Shown: positions 1 to 9,045 of the stretch, piece after piece
How the letters are laid out: every line of letters starts with the position of its first letter
How positions within the stretch are numbered: position 1 is the first letter of the stretch
From: Bradyrhizobium barranii subsp. barranii
Lineage (GTDB): Bacteria > Pseudomonadota > Alphaproteobacteria > Rhizobiales > Xanthobacteraceae
NCBI RefSeq assembly: GCF_017565645.3
Contig: NZ_CP086136.1
Span: forward strand, 7,547,501 to 7,611,500
DNA length: 64,000 nt
Direction: 5' to 3'
Notes under the pieces: model-generated
What the model was told of the DNA's origin: nothing
Databases searched by the model: none
What the model saw: only the letters and a program-made list of their open reading frames with translations
Made by a program: the position numbers and the translations under genes

Positions 1-2
1 GG

Positions 3-1235
3 CTAGACGCGCTCGATGATGACCGCGGGAGCCATGCCGCCGGCGGCGCACATGGTGACGAGACCGCACTTCAGGTCGCGCCGTTCGAGCTCGTCGAGCA
101 CGGTGCCGATCAGGATCGAGCCGGTGGCGCCGATGGGATGGCCGAGTGCGATCGAGCCACCATTGACGTTGACCTTGGCGCGGTCGAGCTTGAGGTCGCG
201 GATGTACTTTTCCGCCACCACCGCAAAGGCCTCGTTGATCTCGAACAGGTCGATGTCGTCGATGGAGAGCCCCGCCTTCGCCAGCACCTTGCGCGTCGCC
301 GGCACCGGCGCGTTCAGCATCAGGGTCGGCGAGTCCCCCATGTTGGCCATCGCGACGACGCGAGCGCGCGGCTTCAGGCCGTGCGCCCTGGCATAAGCGG
401 GCGATGCGAGCAATATCGCGGCGGCACCGTCGACGACGCCGGACGAATTGCCGGCGTGATGCATGAAGTCGATGTTCAGGTCCGGATATTTCTGCAGGAT
501 GAGGCCGCGATAGGTCGTGCCCTTGTCGTCGAGCGCATAATCGGCGATCGCGGAGAATGCGGGCTTCAATGCGCTCAGCCCTTCCATCGTGGTCTGCGGC
601 CGCGGATACTCCTCATGGTCGAGCGCGAGGCTGCCGTCCTCGCGATGCACGGGCACGAGGCTCTTCTTGAAGTGACCGCCGGCAATCGCTTGCGCTGCGC
701 GCTTCTGGCTTTCGAGACCGAGCGCGTCGACGTCGCTTCGCGTGATGCCTTCCAGCGTCGCGATCGCGTCGGCGCAGACGCCCTGATGCGACTGCGGATG
801 CCGCGCACGCAGGCGCAGATTGCCGGAGTCCATCATCATCGGACCGCCGCCGCGGCGTCCCTCCATCGACATCATTTCGCAGCCGCCGGCGATGACGAGA
901 TCTTCGGTGCCCGACATGATCGAGGCCGCCGCCATGTTGACGCTGGTGATGCCGCTTCCGCAGAAGCGGTCCAGCGTCACCGCGCTGGCGCGCACGTCGT
1001 AGCCGGCATCGAGCGCCGACATGCGGCCGAGGTCGCCGCTTTGGGTCGCGACCTGCGCGCTGCAGCCCCAGACGATGTCGTCGACGTCGGCGGTGTCGAT
1101 GCCGGTGCGATCGGCGAGCGCGCGCAGCACGGTCGCGCCGAGCTGCTGCGGATGAATGCCCGAGAGTGCTCCCTTGCCGGCCTTGCCGACGCCCCGCGGG
1201 GTCCGGCAGGCATCGATGATCAGCGCGTCAGCCAT
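3..1235 (-). CDS. Acetyl-CoA C-acyltransferase (thiolase)
   Basis: Cytoplasmic thiolase of 410 aa, the usual family length. It either cleaves 3-ketoacyl-CoA with CoA (beta-oxidation) or condenses two acyl-CoA units. Visible catalytic elements are the nucleophile loop LDRFCGSGITS with Cys92, the GGSIALGHPIGATG segment with His366, and the C-terminal CAAGGMAP motif with Cys396. The ATG has AGAGGA seven bases upstream. The stop codon sits on bases 3-5, so the gene is complete, but whatever follows it in the operon is outside the window. Substrate chain length cannot be read from the sequence. The divergent neighbour on the other side is unrelated in function. Confidence 0.93.
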   Translation of the reverse strand: MADALIIDACRTPRGVGKAGKGALSGIHPQQLGATVLRALADRTGIDTADVDDIVWGCSAQVATQSGDLGRMSALDAGYDVRASAVTLDRFCGSGITSVNMAAASIMSGTEDLVIAGGCEMMSMEGRRGGGPMMMDSGNLRLRARHPQSHQGVCADAIATLEGITRSDVDALGLESQKRAAQAIAGGHFKKSLVPVHREDGSLALDHEEYPRPQTTMEGLSALKPAFSAIADYALDDKGTTYRGLILQKYPDLNIDFMHHAGNSSGVVDGAAAILLASPAYARAHGLKPRARVVAMANMGDSPTLMLNAPVPATRKVLAKAGLSIDDIDLFEINEAFAVVAEKYIRDLKLDRAKVNVNGGSIALGHPIGATGSILIGTVLDELERRDLKCGLVTMCAAGGMAPAVIIERV

Positions 1236-1444
1236 TGGCGTTGTCCTCTTGTTTATGGGTTTTGATGTCGTTTCTGAATAAGGGGAAGAGTGGAGTCAAC
1301 GTGCGGTGCCGCGCGGCCTCCTTGCAAAAAACTGAAAAACAACCCCATGCACAGTAGAAGCGCGGGTTCCGCATGGGGCGCGGTGATACCGGTGAAGCGA
1401 TTGGCCTGTCAGGCTAAACGGCCGTGGCCGCGCGATCTTGCGTC

Positions 1445-1497
1445 ACCTCGCCCCGCCTGCGGGAAGAGGTCGGATTTTACGCGCGGCGGAAAATCCG
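1445..1497. repeat. Palindromic intergenic repeat
   Basis: Two adjacent imperfect hairpins lie in the gap between the thiolase and the GH1 gene. The first is built on CCTCGCCCCGC/GCGGGAAGAGG. The second has perfect arms CGGATTTT (1471-1478) and AAAATCCG (1490-1497). Similar GC-rich CCTCTCCCC-type palindromes occur elsewhere in this window (17.8, 18.1 and 21.6 kb), so this is a member of a dispersed REP-like family. It may also act as a transcript end between two leftward genes. Confidence 0.6.
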
Positions 1498-1513
1498 GGA
1501 AAGGGAGAGAACG

Positions 1514-2977
1514 CTACGCCCCCGCTGCGTTCTTCGCGATCACGTTGCGGTAGAAGGTCGCGCTGAGCTTTGGCGTGCGCACCTGCGTATCGAAATTGAC
1601 GTGATAGAGCCCGAAACGCTTGTTGAGCCCGAACACCCATTCAAAGTTGTCCAGCAGGCTCCAGAGGAAGTAGCCGCGCACCGGCACGCCCTCGGCGGTG
1701 GCGCGCTGGAGCTGCGCGAGATAGTTGCGCAGGTACATGATGCGGTCGGTATCGTAGATCTTGCCGTCAGGCGTCACTACGTCGTCGCCGGAGGTGCCGT
1801 TCTCGCTGATGTAGATCGCATCCGTCTTCCAGATCTTTGCGGCCAGCTTCGGCACCCAGTAGATCGTCTCCGGCGCGACGCGGAGCCAGTTCGAGTTCAT
1901 GTGCGGGAACGATTTCGGGATCGGCAGCGGCATGAAGCCCGCGCCCTGGTCGGAAGGCACCACGTAGTTCTGCGGCGCGTAGATGTTGAGGCCGAGGAAG
2001 TCGACCGGCGAGGAGATGATCTTCAGCTCGGCGTCGGTGTATTTCGGCGCATCGGCGCCCGCGTATTTCAGGAAGGCGTCGGTATACCGGCCGGTCATGA
2101 TGACGTTGAGATAACCGGCATTCATCTCGCGTAGCGCGATCTCGGCCGCACGGACATGCTCGGGCGTGTCGATTGCGGGAACGCAGACGTCGATATTCTC
2201 GGCCGGCCCGACCCTGGTGCCGGGGCGGCCGTGCGCCCGCACCGCCTGCACCGCGAGCCCGTGCGCGAGCGCGCTGTTATGCCTGACCTGGTTGACCTCC
2301 ACTTGCGGCAGCGTCACGCCGGGCGCGTCGATGCCGAGGCCATAGCCGAACTGGACGAAACGTCCGCTCTCGTTCAGCGTGAACACGTTCTTGACGCGAT
2401 CGGTCAGGCGCTCGGCGACATAGCCCGCATAGTCGCCAAAGATCTTGCACGTCTCGGTCGAGCGCCAGCCGCCGAAGCGATCCTGGAGCGATTGCGGCAG
2501 GTCCCAGTGATAAAGCGTCAGCCACGGCTCTATGCCGTTCTTGAGGAGCTCGTCGACGAGACGATTGTAGAAGTCGAGCCCCTTCGGGTTCGGCTTGCCG
2601 TCGCCGTCCGGAAACACCCGCGGCCATGCCACCGAGAAGCGGTAGGCCTTGCAGCCGAGCTCCTTGATGAGCGCGATGTCCTCCTTGTAGCGCTGATAAT
2701 GCTCGACGGCGCGATCGCCGGTGGTGCCGTCCTCGATCTTGCCGGGGATGCGCACGAACTTGTCCCAGATCGAAGCCCCCCGCCCGTCGACGTCGACCGC
2801 ACCCTCGACCTGATAGGACGAGGTCGCCGTGCCCCAGACAAAGCCCGCCGGAAAGCCATCCATGCCTCGCGGCGCCGGTGCCGGCTTAACCTCGGCGGCC
2901 TCCAGCGGATTTGCGATACCGGCTGCGGACAATCCCGCCAGCTTGGCAAACTGGCGACGCGAGACCTTGTCCGACAT
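1514..2977 (-). CDS. Tat-exported GH1 family beta-glucosidase
   Basis: Family 1 glycoside hydrolase, 487 aa. It hydrolyses terminal beta-linked glucosides by a retaining mechanism. The N-terminus MSDKVSRRQFAKLAG is a twin-arginine signal, so the enzyme acts in the periplasm, which is less common for GH1. Domain landmarks are GFVWGTATSSYQVEGA (45-60), YRFSVAWPR, TLYHWDLPQSL, the acid/base Glu203 in TLNES, and the nucleophile Glu392 in ISENG. The usual NEP is NES here. A start at base 2977 is preferred because AAGGGGCA lies about seven bases upstream; the upstream ATG at 3013 would put residues before the Tat motif. Natural substrate is unknown. Confidence 0.9.
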   Translation of the reverse strand: MSDKVSRRQFAKLAGLSAAGIANPLEAAEVKPAPAPRGMDGFPAGFVWGTATSSYQVEGAVDVDGRGASIWDKFVRIPGKIEDGTTGDRAVEHYQRYKEDIALIKELGCKAYRFSVAWPRVFPDGDGKPNPKGLDFYNRLVDELLKNGIEPWLTLYHWDLPQSLQDRFGGWRSTETCKIFGDYAGYVAERLTDRVKNVFTLNESGRFVQFGYGLGIDAPGVTLPQVEVNQVRHNSALAHGLAVQAVRAHGRPGTRVGPAENIDVCVPAIDTPEHVRAAEIALREMNAGYLNVIMTGRYTDAFLKYAGADAPKYTDAELKIISSPVDFLGLNIYAPQNYVVPSDQGAGFMPLPIPKSFPHMNSNWLRVAPETIYWVPKLAAKIWKTDAIYISENGTSGDDVVTPDGKIYDTDRIMYLRNYLAQLQRATAEGVPVRGYFLWSLLDNFEWVFGLNKRFGLYHVNFDTQVRTPKLSATFYRNVIAKNAAGA

Positions 2978-3091
2978 TGATACTGCCCCTTCAGACGATT
3001 GTTGCGGCGGCACAATGGCGTGTCGGAAGCTGCTTGAAAAGCGGGAGTTCCGGGACTTGTGGATGCAAAAATGCAGAAGAACGCCCCGGAT

Positions 3092-3418
3092 TTACCCCCT
3101 GCCCTTCTTTTTGCCCTTCACGCCCTGAGCCGCGTCGAAGCACGCCAACAGCGAATTGATCACGGCTCGCGAGCCCAGACCATCCACCACGAAGTCGCGG
3201 TCCTTGCCGTTGGGCGGTATGATCTTCAGCTTCGCGCTGCGAATGCAGGAGCGATCGTCCGAAACCATCGATAGAACGATCCGACGCGCCACCATCGATG
3301 GCAAGAACGCATACGTTCGTTCACAAACGCGGTCCCGAGTGATTGCGAGTCCTGCTGCGGACATACCGCTAGCCTGGCAAGCAGGCGACGCGAAGCCTTG
3401 TCCGAGATAATGTTGCAT
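3092..3418 (-). pseudogene. Gene remnant with a decayed Tat signal copy
   Basis: This stretch has no convincing intact gene. Bases about 3342-3408 resemble the first 70 bases of the GH1 gene just downstream (about 75-80% by eye). They encode a broken version of the same signal, ISDKASRRLLARLA in one frame continuing as GMSAAGLAI in another, so a one-base deletion separates the halves and the ATG has become ATC. The open frame 3092-3418 continues into unrelated sequence ending KGKKKGRG. It is best read as a partial duplication or the decayed start of another Tat-exported protein. A real 108-aa hypothetical protein cannot be excluded. Confidence 0.5.
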
Positions 3419-3451
3419 CGGGCCGTTGCGCCAACGCGCCGGCTCGCTCGA

Positions 3452-3859
3452 TCAGCGCGAGCGCTTGGGCAATTTCGGAAGCTTGTCGGGATTGAACGCG
3501 GGTACCTGCTCGGTTCGCTCACGCGCCGGCGGCTGCTGTTCCGTGAGAATGAGCGTACCCTGGAGGATCATTCCCGGCATCTGCGCTGCCTTCGCCGTGT
3601 AAGTCGCGACCTTGCCGGGGCAGTTTCCCTCGATGTCCAGCGTGAGCTCGTCGTCGATGCCGAAGACCGTTGCACGTCCGTCGGTATGACGCTTCGTCGA
3701 CACGGTGGCGGTGAAGCGATCTCCATCGACCTTGCAGGAGCCGTGATAGGTCATCAGGCTGTCGCAGCCCCAGATTTGTCCGTCTGCGACATGGACGATC
3801 CCGGTACCCTGGTCGAGTGGCGTCTTGTACCACGCCGCGTAGGTGCCGTCCTTCAGCAT
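3452..3859 (-). CDS. GrlR-like regulatory-domain protein
   Basis: Protein of 135 aa whose first 100 residues match the GrlR fold seen in many rhizobial proteins: MLKDGTYAAWYKTP, GTGIVHVADG, GDRFTATVSTKRH, FGIDDELTLDIEG and a final APG-like turn. GrlR of attaching-effacing E. coli is an antiactivator of type III secretion. The rhizobial homologues lack that context and their role is unknown. The tail is short, basic and proline rich (KLPKLPKRSR). The start at 3859 is favoured because AGGGAG lies nine bases before it; longer upstream in-frame starts add a non-conserved leader. No type III secretion gene is nearby. Confidence 0.75.
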   Translation of the reverse strand: MLKDGTYAAWYKTPLDQGTGIVHVADGQIWGCDSLMTYHGSCKVDGDRFTATVSTKRHTDGRATVFGIDDELTLDIEGNCPGKVATYTAKAAQMPGMILQGTLILTEQQPPARERTEQVPAFNPDKLPKLPKRSR

Positions 3860-3920
3860 GGGAGCAGTCTCCCTTGACATTCCCTCGCGAATAATCCGCA
3901 TGATTAGCGCTAAGAAACGG

Positions 3921-4088
3921 TTAATCGCGCGGCCCGTGCGAATCCGGTCTGTCCCTTCGCAACTCGGCTTCCAGTTCCTCGATGATGCTGTGAAGCAGGC
4001 AGGCGGCAAGCGGATCGGTGACTTCGCGCTCCAGAAGCCTGTAACGCGCGATCTGGAATTTCCGCTCTCGCAACTGGTGCTCTGTCAT
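3921..4088 (-). CDS. Small conserved-looking protein, 55 aa
   Basis: A complete 55-codon frame from ATG at 4088 to TAA at 3921-3923. A strong ribosome site (GGAGGG) lies eight bases upstream of the ATG, the best one in this stretch. The product starts MTEHQLRERKFQIARYR, is charged and probably largely helical, and has no signal peptide or membrane segment. It precedes the GrlR-like gene on the same strand with about 60 bases between, so the two may be cotranscribed. No function is recognised. Confidence 0.6.
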   Translation of the reverse strand: MTEHQLRERKFQIARYRLLEREVTDPLAACLLHSIIEELEAELRRDRPDSHGPRD

Positions 4089-4212
4089 CGGACGGGCCCT
4101 CCATCAAACCTACCCGGAAACAGCCAAGTCGTTTCGTTACAATTTTCAGATCATTTGCTATGGTTTCTGATCGGTAAAGGAACGCGGCGCCGAGCAAGTC
4201 GCAGGGTTTGCA

Positions 4213-4776
4213 ATGTCGATCGTTCAAAGCTATCGCGCCTTCGCCCACAACAATGCCTGGGCGAACCACCGGTTGCTCCGCGCGTGCGCCGAGCTGAGCC
4301 AAGGCGAATTTGAGGTCGAGCGGACGGGCTTCTTCCCGAGCTTGCTGCGGACGTTGAACCACATTTATGTCGTCGACCTCTTTTACGTCGATGCGCTCGA
4401 GGGCGGATGGCTTGGGCCGAAGGCCTGGGAGGATCCGATCCCATTTCCAGCTCTCGCAGGGCTCTCGGAAGCTCAAGCATCGATGGACCGGCGCTTCATC
4501 GGCGTCTGCGATGCTCTGACACCCGCCTCCTTGAACGAAGACGTGCGGATCAATCGAGATCCCAGTGTCCAGATAGAGCGACGCGACCGGCTGCTGATGC
4601 ATCTCATTCAGCATCAAATTCACCACCGTGGGCAGGCGCATACGATGTTATCGGGAACACGCATCAAGCCGCCGCAGCTCGACGAGTTCTTTTCAACCGC
4701 CGAAGCGCCGTTGAGGGCATCCGAGTTTGCCTATCTGGGCTGGACGGAGGAAACCGTTTGGGGGCCGCCCAACTGA
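4213..4776 (+). CDS. DinB/YfiT-fold putative metalloenzyme
   Basis: Protein of 187 aa of the DinB superfamily, four-helix proteins that bind a divalent metal through three histidines and often act as thiol (bacillithiol, mycothiol or glutathione) S-transferases. Seen: HNNAWANHRLL near the start, the first ligand in TLNHIYVVD (His50), and the pair in LIQHQIHHRGQ (His134 and His138). The sequence ends TEETVWGPPN. It faces the LysR gene, with only 11 bases between the two stop codons. The substrate cannot be deduced; a detoxification role is typical for the family. Confidence 0.85.
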   Translation: MSIVQSYRAFAHNNAWANHRLLRACAELSQGEFEVERTGFFPSLLRTLNHIYVVDLFYVDALEGGWLGPKAWEDPIPFPALAGLSEAQASMDRRFIGVCDALTPASLNEDVRINRDPSVQIERRDRLLMHLIQHQIHHRGQAHTMLSGTRIKPPQLDEFFSTAEAPLRASEFAYLGWTEETVWGPPN

Positions 4777-4787
4777 GCGAGCCCGCG

Positions 4788-5750
4788 CTACCGATTGCGG
4801 TTCCGACCTGCTCCGACCGAGGCGAAGACAACCTCCATCAGCCATGCAACACCGGCGTCCTTCATCGCAGCCTTGGTTGCGATGGCGCAGATCGTATCCG
4901 GTTTACGGGCGAAAGGCAGCTCGACGAACATCAATCCGAAATGCCCGGCGTGCTGCTGCACCAGACGCCGCGGCAATGCGGCGATCAGTTCGGACCCTGC
5001 AAGCTGGACGAGCGCCATCATAAAGTTCGGGACAGTCAAGGCAATGCGGCGCTCGAGACCGCGCTTTGCCAACATCTCATCGACGAAGCCGCGCGGCTCG
5101 CCGCTGAGAGACACCAGCAGATGCTGCGCTTGCGAGAATGCCGCGGGTGTCGGAGCTCTGGCGAAGGCGTGTCCCTTGCGCATGGCCAGCACGAATTCCT
5201 CGTCGTAGAGCCTGCGCGCCTCGAAACGCGGCGATACCGCCGGCAGCGGCAGCATCGCGACGTCCAGCTCTCGTCTTTCGAGCATCTCGAGGCACTCGTG
5301 CCAGGGTTCGCCGATCGCGCCGCCGCGGGGCGCGGGCATCACATGGATCAATCCGATGTCGATGTGGGGCGCCCTACTCGCGATCGAACCGAGTAGCTGC
5401 CCCGTTGTTGAGGCGAGAACAGCATCGGGCGCGCCGATCGTAAACCGGCGATGGCTTTTTGCAGGGTCGAATGGTCTAGCCGAGCCAACCAGTTGTTCGA
5501 CGCGTGCGATGATTTCAGCGATCGGGTGGTCGAGCTCCAGGGCCCGCTCTGTTGGAACGACGCCCTTCGGCGTTCGCAGGAACAGCGGGTCGTTCAAAAC
5601 AAGGCGCAGCCGGCCAAGCGCGTGGCTGACAGCGGACGGCGTCAGGTTCAGTCGCGCGGCCGCGCGCGCGACATGGCGTTCTTCCAGGACCACGCGGAAG
5701 ACCACAAGGAGATTCAGTTCGACCCTGGATAGATCAATTTGGTTCAGCAT
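4788..5750 (-). CDS. LysR-family transcriptional regulator
   Basis: Regulator of 320 aa. The N-terminal winged helix-turn-helix includes RHVARAAARLNLTPSAVSHALGRLR (about residues 25-49), followed by DPLFLRTPKG, the classic LysR signature. The remaining 230 residues form the effector domain. The gene is divergent from the NTF2-like protein gene at 5828, which is the usual position of a LysR target, so that gene is the first candidate for its control. The effector ligand cannot be predicted. The gene converges with the DinB-fold gene. Confidence 0.92.
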   Translation of the reverse strand: MLNQIDLSRVELNLLVVFRVVLEERHVARAAARLNLTPSAVSHALGRLRLVLNDPLFLRTPKGVVPTERALELDHPIAEIIARVEQLVGSARPFDPAKSHRRFTIGAPDAVLASTTGQLLGSIASRAPHIDIGLIHVMPAPRGGAIGEPWHECLEMLERRELDVAMLPLPAVSPRFEARRLYDEEFVLAMRKGHAFARAPTPAAFSQAQHLLVSLSGEPRGFVDEMLAKRGLERRIALTVPNFMMALVQLAGSELIAALPRRLVQQHAGHFGLMFVELPFARKPDTICAIATKAAMKDAGVAWLMEVVFASVGAGRNRNR

Positions 5751-5827
5751 GTTGCTGAAATCATATCGCTGGATTCATCGAGATCAAGGCCTCAAGGAAT
5801 GCGCAGAGTGCAATCAGGAGCCTCGAA

Positions 5828-6415
5828 ATGATCAGAAGGTCGAAAGGGGTGAGCAAAGGCCATGGCTCGCCGGACAACCAGGACTCGCCGCACAGAATGT
5901 CGAGGCGCTCGATGATGATGGCGGCGGCGGCAATTCCTGCTTCCGGTCAGCTTCCGGCCAATGCAGCCGCCGGGGACGACGCGACAGCCGGTCTCATCAA
6001 GCTCGCCGGCGAGAAGAATGCCGCTTTCATGCGTGGCGACATGGGCCGCTGGTCGCAGCTGGTCCGAATTGCCCCGGATTTCACGCTGATGCAGCCCTTC
6101 GGTGGCCCTGCCAGCTTCGGATTCGACAGCAGCACAAAACGGCTGGCTGACCTGGCGCAATATTTCAGGAACGGGGAAACCGGACTGGAGGTCTTGCAGA
6201 CCTATGCCTCGAACGGGCTCGTTGCGCTCGTCATGATCGAACGCCAGCGCGCGGAGGTCGGCGGCCTGCATGCCCAGGACTGGTCGCTGCGCGTCACGGA
6301 GATCTATCGCAAGGACAGCACGGACTGGCAGCTGGTACACCGCCATGCAGATCCGCTGGTCCGGCGCATTTCCTTGCAGCAAGCGGCGATCCTCGCCCGA
6401 GGCTGGGCGGAGTAA
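5828..6415 (+). CDS. Exported NTF2-like (SnoaL/DUF4440-type) protein
   Basis: Protein of 195 aa with a twin-arginine-like segment (MSRRSMMMAAAAIP) about 24 residues in, then an NTF2-like domain: repeated KLAGEKNAAFMRGDMGRWSQL, DFTLMQPFGG and the terminal strand WQLVHRHADPLVRR. Such small cone-shaped domains bind hydrophobic ligands or act as isomerases; no catalytic set is identified here. The start at 5828 is chosen because AGGAG lies seven bases upstream; the internal ATG at 5897 has no good ribosome site. It is divergent from the LysR gene and probably regulated by it. Confidence 0.72.
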   Translation: MIRRSKGVSKGHGSPDNQDSPHRMSRRSMMMAAAAIPASGQLPANAAAGDDATAGLIKLAGEKNAAFMRGDMGRWSQLVRIAPDFTLMQPFGGPASFGFDSSTKRLADLAQYFRNGETGLEVLQTYASNGLVALVMIERQRAEVGGLHAQDWSLRVTEIYRKDSTDWQLVHRHADPLVRRISLQQAAILARGWAE

Positions 6416-6463
6416 AGGCGATGTCTTTCGCCCTCCAGAGGCGGCCGGGCTTGCGTGTCGAAC

Positions 6464-8926
6464 TCAGAACGTCATCCGCATGCCCGCATAGAACGCACGG
6501 GGCCTTGCCGGGCTCAGCGATCGCGGGTCGTTAAATTCCGCACCGCCATTGGTGAAGTTGGGCAAGGCTTCCCTGTCGAAGAAGGTGCCAAGGGTCGAGT
6601 AGCGGTTGTCGAAGATGTTGGCAACGCGACCGTAAATCTGCAGGTTCTTGGTGATCTGGTAGGAGGTGTGGAGATTGAACACCGCGTAGGACGGCAGCTT
6701 CGGAAACTGGTTGGACTCATCGCCGACGAAATACTGGCTCGAGACAAAGAGCGCGTCACCCCCGACCTTCCAGACATCGGTAACCGCATATTCGATGCTT
6801 GCCTTAATAAGGTGGCTAGGGAGGCGCGGAATGTGATTGCCCGGCAAGACCTGGATGTTGCCGGCGTCGGCGAACGGGCTCTCTGATCCAAGCGTCAGCG
6901 CGTCGAGGAAGCGCGCGTCCAGGAACGCATAGCTCGCCTGGAACTGAAGCACATTCGACTTCAGGCTCACCTCGGCTTCGATACCCTGCCTGCGCGTCCG
7001 GCCGACGTTCTGGAAAAAGCCGAAGCCCGTCAGGCCGGGAATCGGGGTCGCGAGGATGTCGTCGTAGTTGGTGGCACGGTAGGCACCGATTTTCCATCCG
7101 AGGGAGCCGATGTTCAATTCCTTGGTGCCGCGGAAGCCCGCTTCGAAGGTCTTGGATACAACTTGCTGCAGTGGGGGGTCAGCGATCAGAAACTGCCCGA
7201 TGATGCACGGCCTCGCCGGATCGGCGCAGCCGAGCTCGAGTGGCGTGGGCACCCGGTTGGCTTCGGAATAGCCGGCATAGGCAGTCACTTCAGAGGTGAT
7301 CTTGTAGGTGCCGCCGATGATCGGATTGAACCGATCATAGGTATGATCGCCATTGAGTGCGGTGCCGAGCTGGTCCATCAGCGTGACACGGGCCGCATTG
7401 AATCGCCCGCCTGCCGTCACCGCAAAGCGATCGTCCACGTTGAACGTGTCGAGCGCATAGAGCCCGTGATATTGGTTGACGGTGCGAAGCGACACGGGAC
7501 CAACCGATGTCGGGTCACCGGAGGGACCCAGGAATATGCCGCTGCCCGTGACGACATAGTTCGTGCCTATGGTTCCTAATTCAGCGCTGCCGGTGAAGCG
7601 CGTGCTGCTGACATCATAGCTCGCGCCAACTACGAAGCGGTTCTCATGACCGAACAGCTGGTCGGTGTTGGTTGCCTGACCGGATACGCCAAACGTGATC
7701 GATTTCGTGCTGGTGCGATCGATCTCGCTGAGGATGGCGTCTGGCGCAAAGGTATTGGCGAGCTGAACGCCATTCAGGCCAAAGGCCGGGACCGTATCAT
7801 TGCCAAAGCACAGGAGCGTTGGATCGGCACATGCCTGGGCGTCGGTCGGGTTTCCATCCACGGTGCTCTGTTTGAAGCTCCGCACATGCGCCGTGCCCTC
7901 AAAGGTCCAGGTCGGCGTCGCATCCACCTTGCCGGTCAGGTTGAGATAGCCGACCTTGTTGGAGATGGTTTGCGGCGTTGTGTAGGTCGCCCCCCAATAT
8001 TGCTGGAGCAATTCGGCCGGAACAGTGCTGGGTCCTGCCAGGGAATTGTTGGCGACGCCGCCATTGAGGTGAAACTCGTTGCCTTCAAAGCGATACCCGA
8101 CATCGCCATAGAACCGCCGGACATCCGATTGCGAGAAATTGCGGAAACCATTGTCGTGAACGCCTTCGAGCGCTCCGTAGACCGACCAATTATTGTCGAC
8201 CTGCTTGCCCCATTGTGCAGAGCCCTGGATGCGGCCGAATGAGCCGCCCATGATGTCGATTTCGGCCCCTTGATAGTTGAAGCCGTTCTTCATCTGCAGA
8301 TCGATGGCACCGCCGAGGGCATTGAGGCCGTATGCCGGATTGTTAGTTACGACCAGCGCCGATCGGATCGCGGCCGTCGGGATCAGATCCCAATTAACAG
8401 TGTCGGAAAACGCCTCGTTGATGCGTACGCCGTTCTGGTAGACGGCGAGGCCCTGCGGCGTGCCGGCCAGAGGTGAAGCGACGAAGCCGCGAAACTGCAC
8501 ATCGGGCTGGAATGGATTGCCGGTCACTTCATTGATGCTGAGACCAGGCACGTACTGCTGCAGGGCAATGGCGATATCCGGCGAGGCGGTACGCCTGATC
8601 TGGCTGGCATCAACCGCATTGATCGCGGACGGCACCTTGTCGACATCGAGACCTCGGCCGGTGCCCGGTGAGGTCGGGTAGACGTAAAGGCGTGTCTTCG
8701 GAGCGGCGGACGCCGGCGCCCCTACCCGTGCGACCGGCCGCGTTGGCGCACTGCGCCTCACGGCCGACGGCGGTGGTGCCGTGATCTCGACCGCCGGCAG
8801 ATTCTGGACGTTGGTTTCCTCATCCTGCGCGGCTGCGGCGGGGCCTGCAAGGACCAAGCCCGACACCAGCCCCGTCGACACCGAGGCTATCAACAAACGA
8901 CGCTTGAACCAAAGAGGCTTGCCCAT
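6464..8926 (-). CDS. TonB-dependent outer-membrane receptor (LutH candidate)
   Basis: Outer-membrane receptor of 820 aa with a signal peptide ending near PAAAAQDEE. The plug domain holds KVPSAINAVDASQI and DIAIALQQYVPGLSINEVTGN; the 22-strand barrel ends in the aromatic-terminated AFYAGMRMTF. It moves a metal chelate across the outer membrane using TonB-ExbBD energy. Its position at the edge of a lanthanide methanol-oxidation island, near a LutABEF-type ABC operon and a lanmodulin gene, makes it a candidate lanthanophore receptor like Methylobacterium LutH; this is inference from context. The ATG at 8926 has GAAGG upstream; the open frame extends further to 9079 without a signal peptide at its start. 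Confidence 0.88.
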   Translation of the reverse strand: MGKPLWFKRRLLIASVSTGLVSGLVLAGPAAAAQDEETNVQNLPAVEITAPPPSAVRRSAPTRPVARVGAPASAAPKTRLYVYPTSPGTGRGLDVDKVPSAINAVDASQIRRTASPDIAIALQQYVPGLSINEVTGNPFQPDVQFRGFVASPLAGTPQGLAVYQNGVRINEAFSDTVNWDLIPTAAIRSALVVTNNPAYGLNALGGAIDLQMKNGFNYQGAEIDIMGGSFGRIQGSAQWGKQVDNNWSVYGALEGVHDNGFRNFSQSDVRRFYGDVGYRFEGNEFHLNGGVANNSLAGPSTVPAELLQQYWGATYTTPQTISNKVGYLNLTGKVDATPTWTFEGTAHVRSFKQSTVDGNPTDAQACADPTLLCFGNDTVPAFGLNGVQLANTFAPDAILSEIDRTSTKSITFGVSGQATNTDQLFGHENRFVVGASYDVSSTRFTGSAELGTIGTNYVVTGSGIFLGPSGDPTSVGPVSLRTVNQYHGLYALDTFNVDDRFAVTAGGRFNAARVTLMDQLGTALNGDHTYDRFNPIIGGTYKITSEVTAYAGYSEANRVPTPLELGCADPARPCIIGQFLIADPPLQQVVSKTFEAGFRGTKELNIGSLGWKIGAYRATNYDDILATPIPGLTGFGFFQNVGRTRRQGIEAEVSLKSNVLQFQASYAFLDARFLDALTLGSESPFADAGNIQVLPGNHIPRLPSHLIKASIEYAVTDVWKVGGDALFVSSQYFVGDESNQFPKLPSYAVFNLHTSYQITKNLQIYGRVANIFDNRYSTLGTFFDREALPNFTNGGAEFNDPRSLSPARPRAFYAGMRMTF

Positions 8927-9045
8927 CCCTGCCTTCCCATCCGTGACCACCGGCTGTTTTGATTTTCGCCGTTTGGTTGAGATGAGTGTATTCGGCGGCA
9001 GTGAGTCCGCCAGCCACAAAAGGTCTGGCACTATCCGCACCCGTT

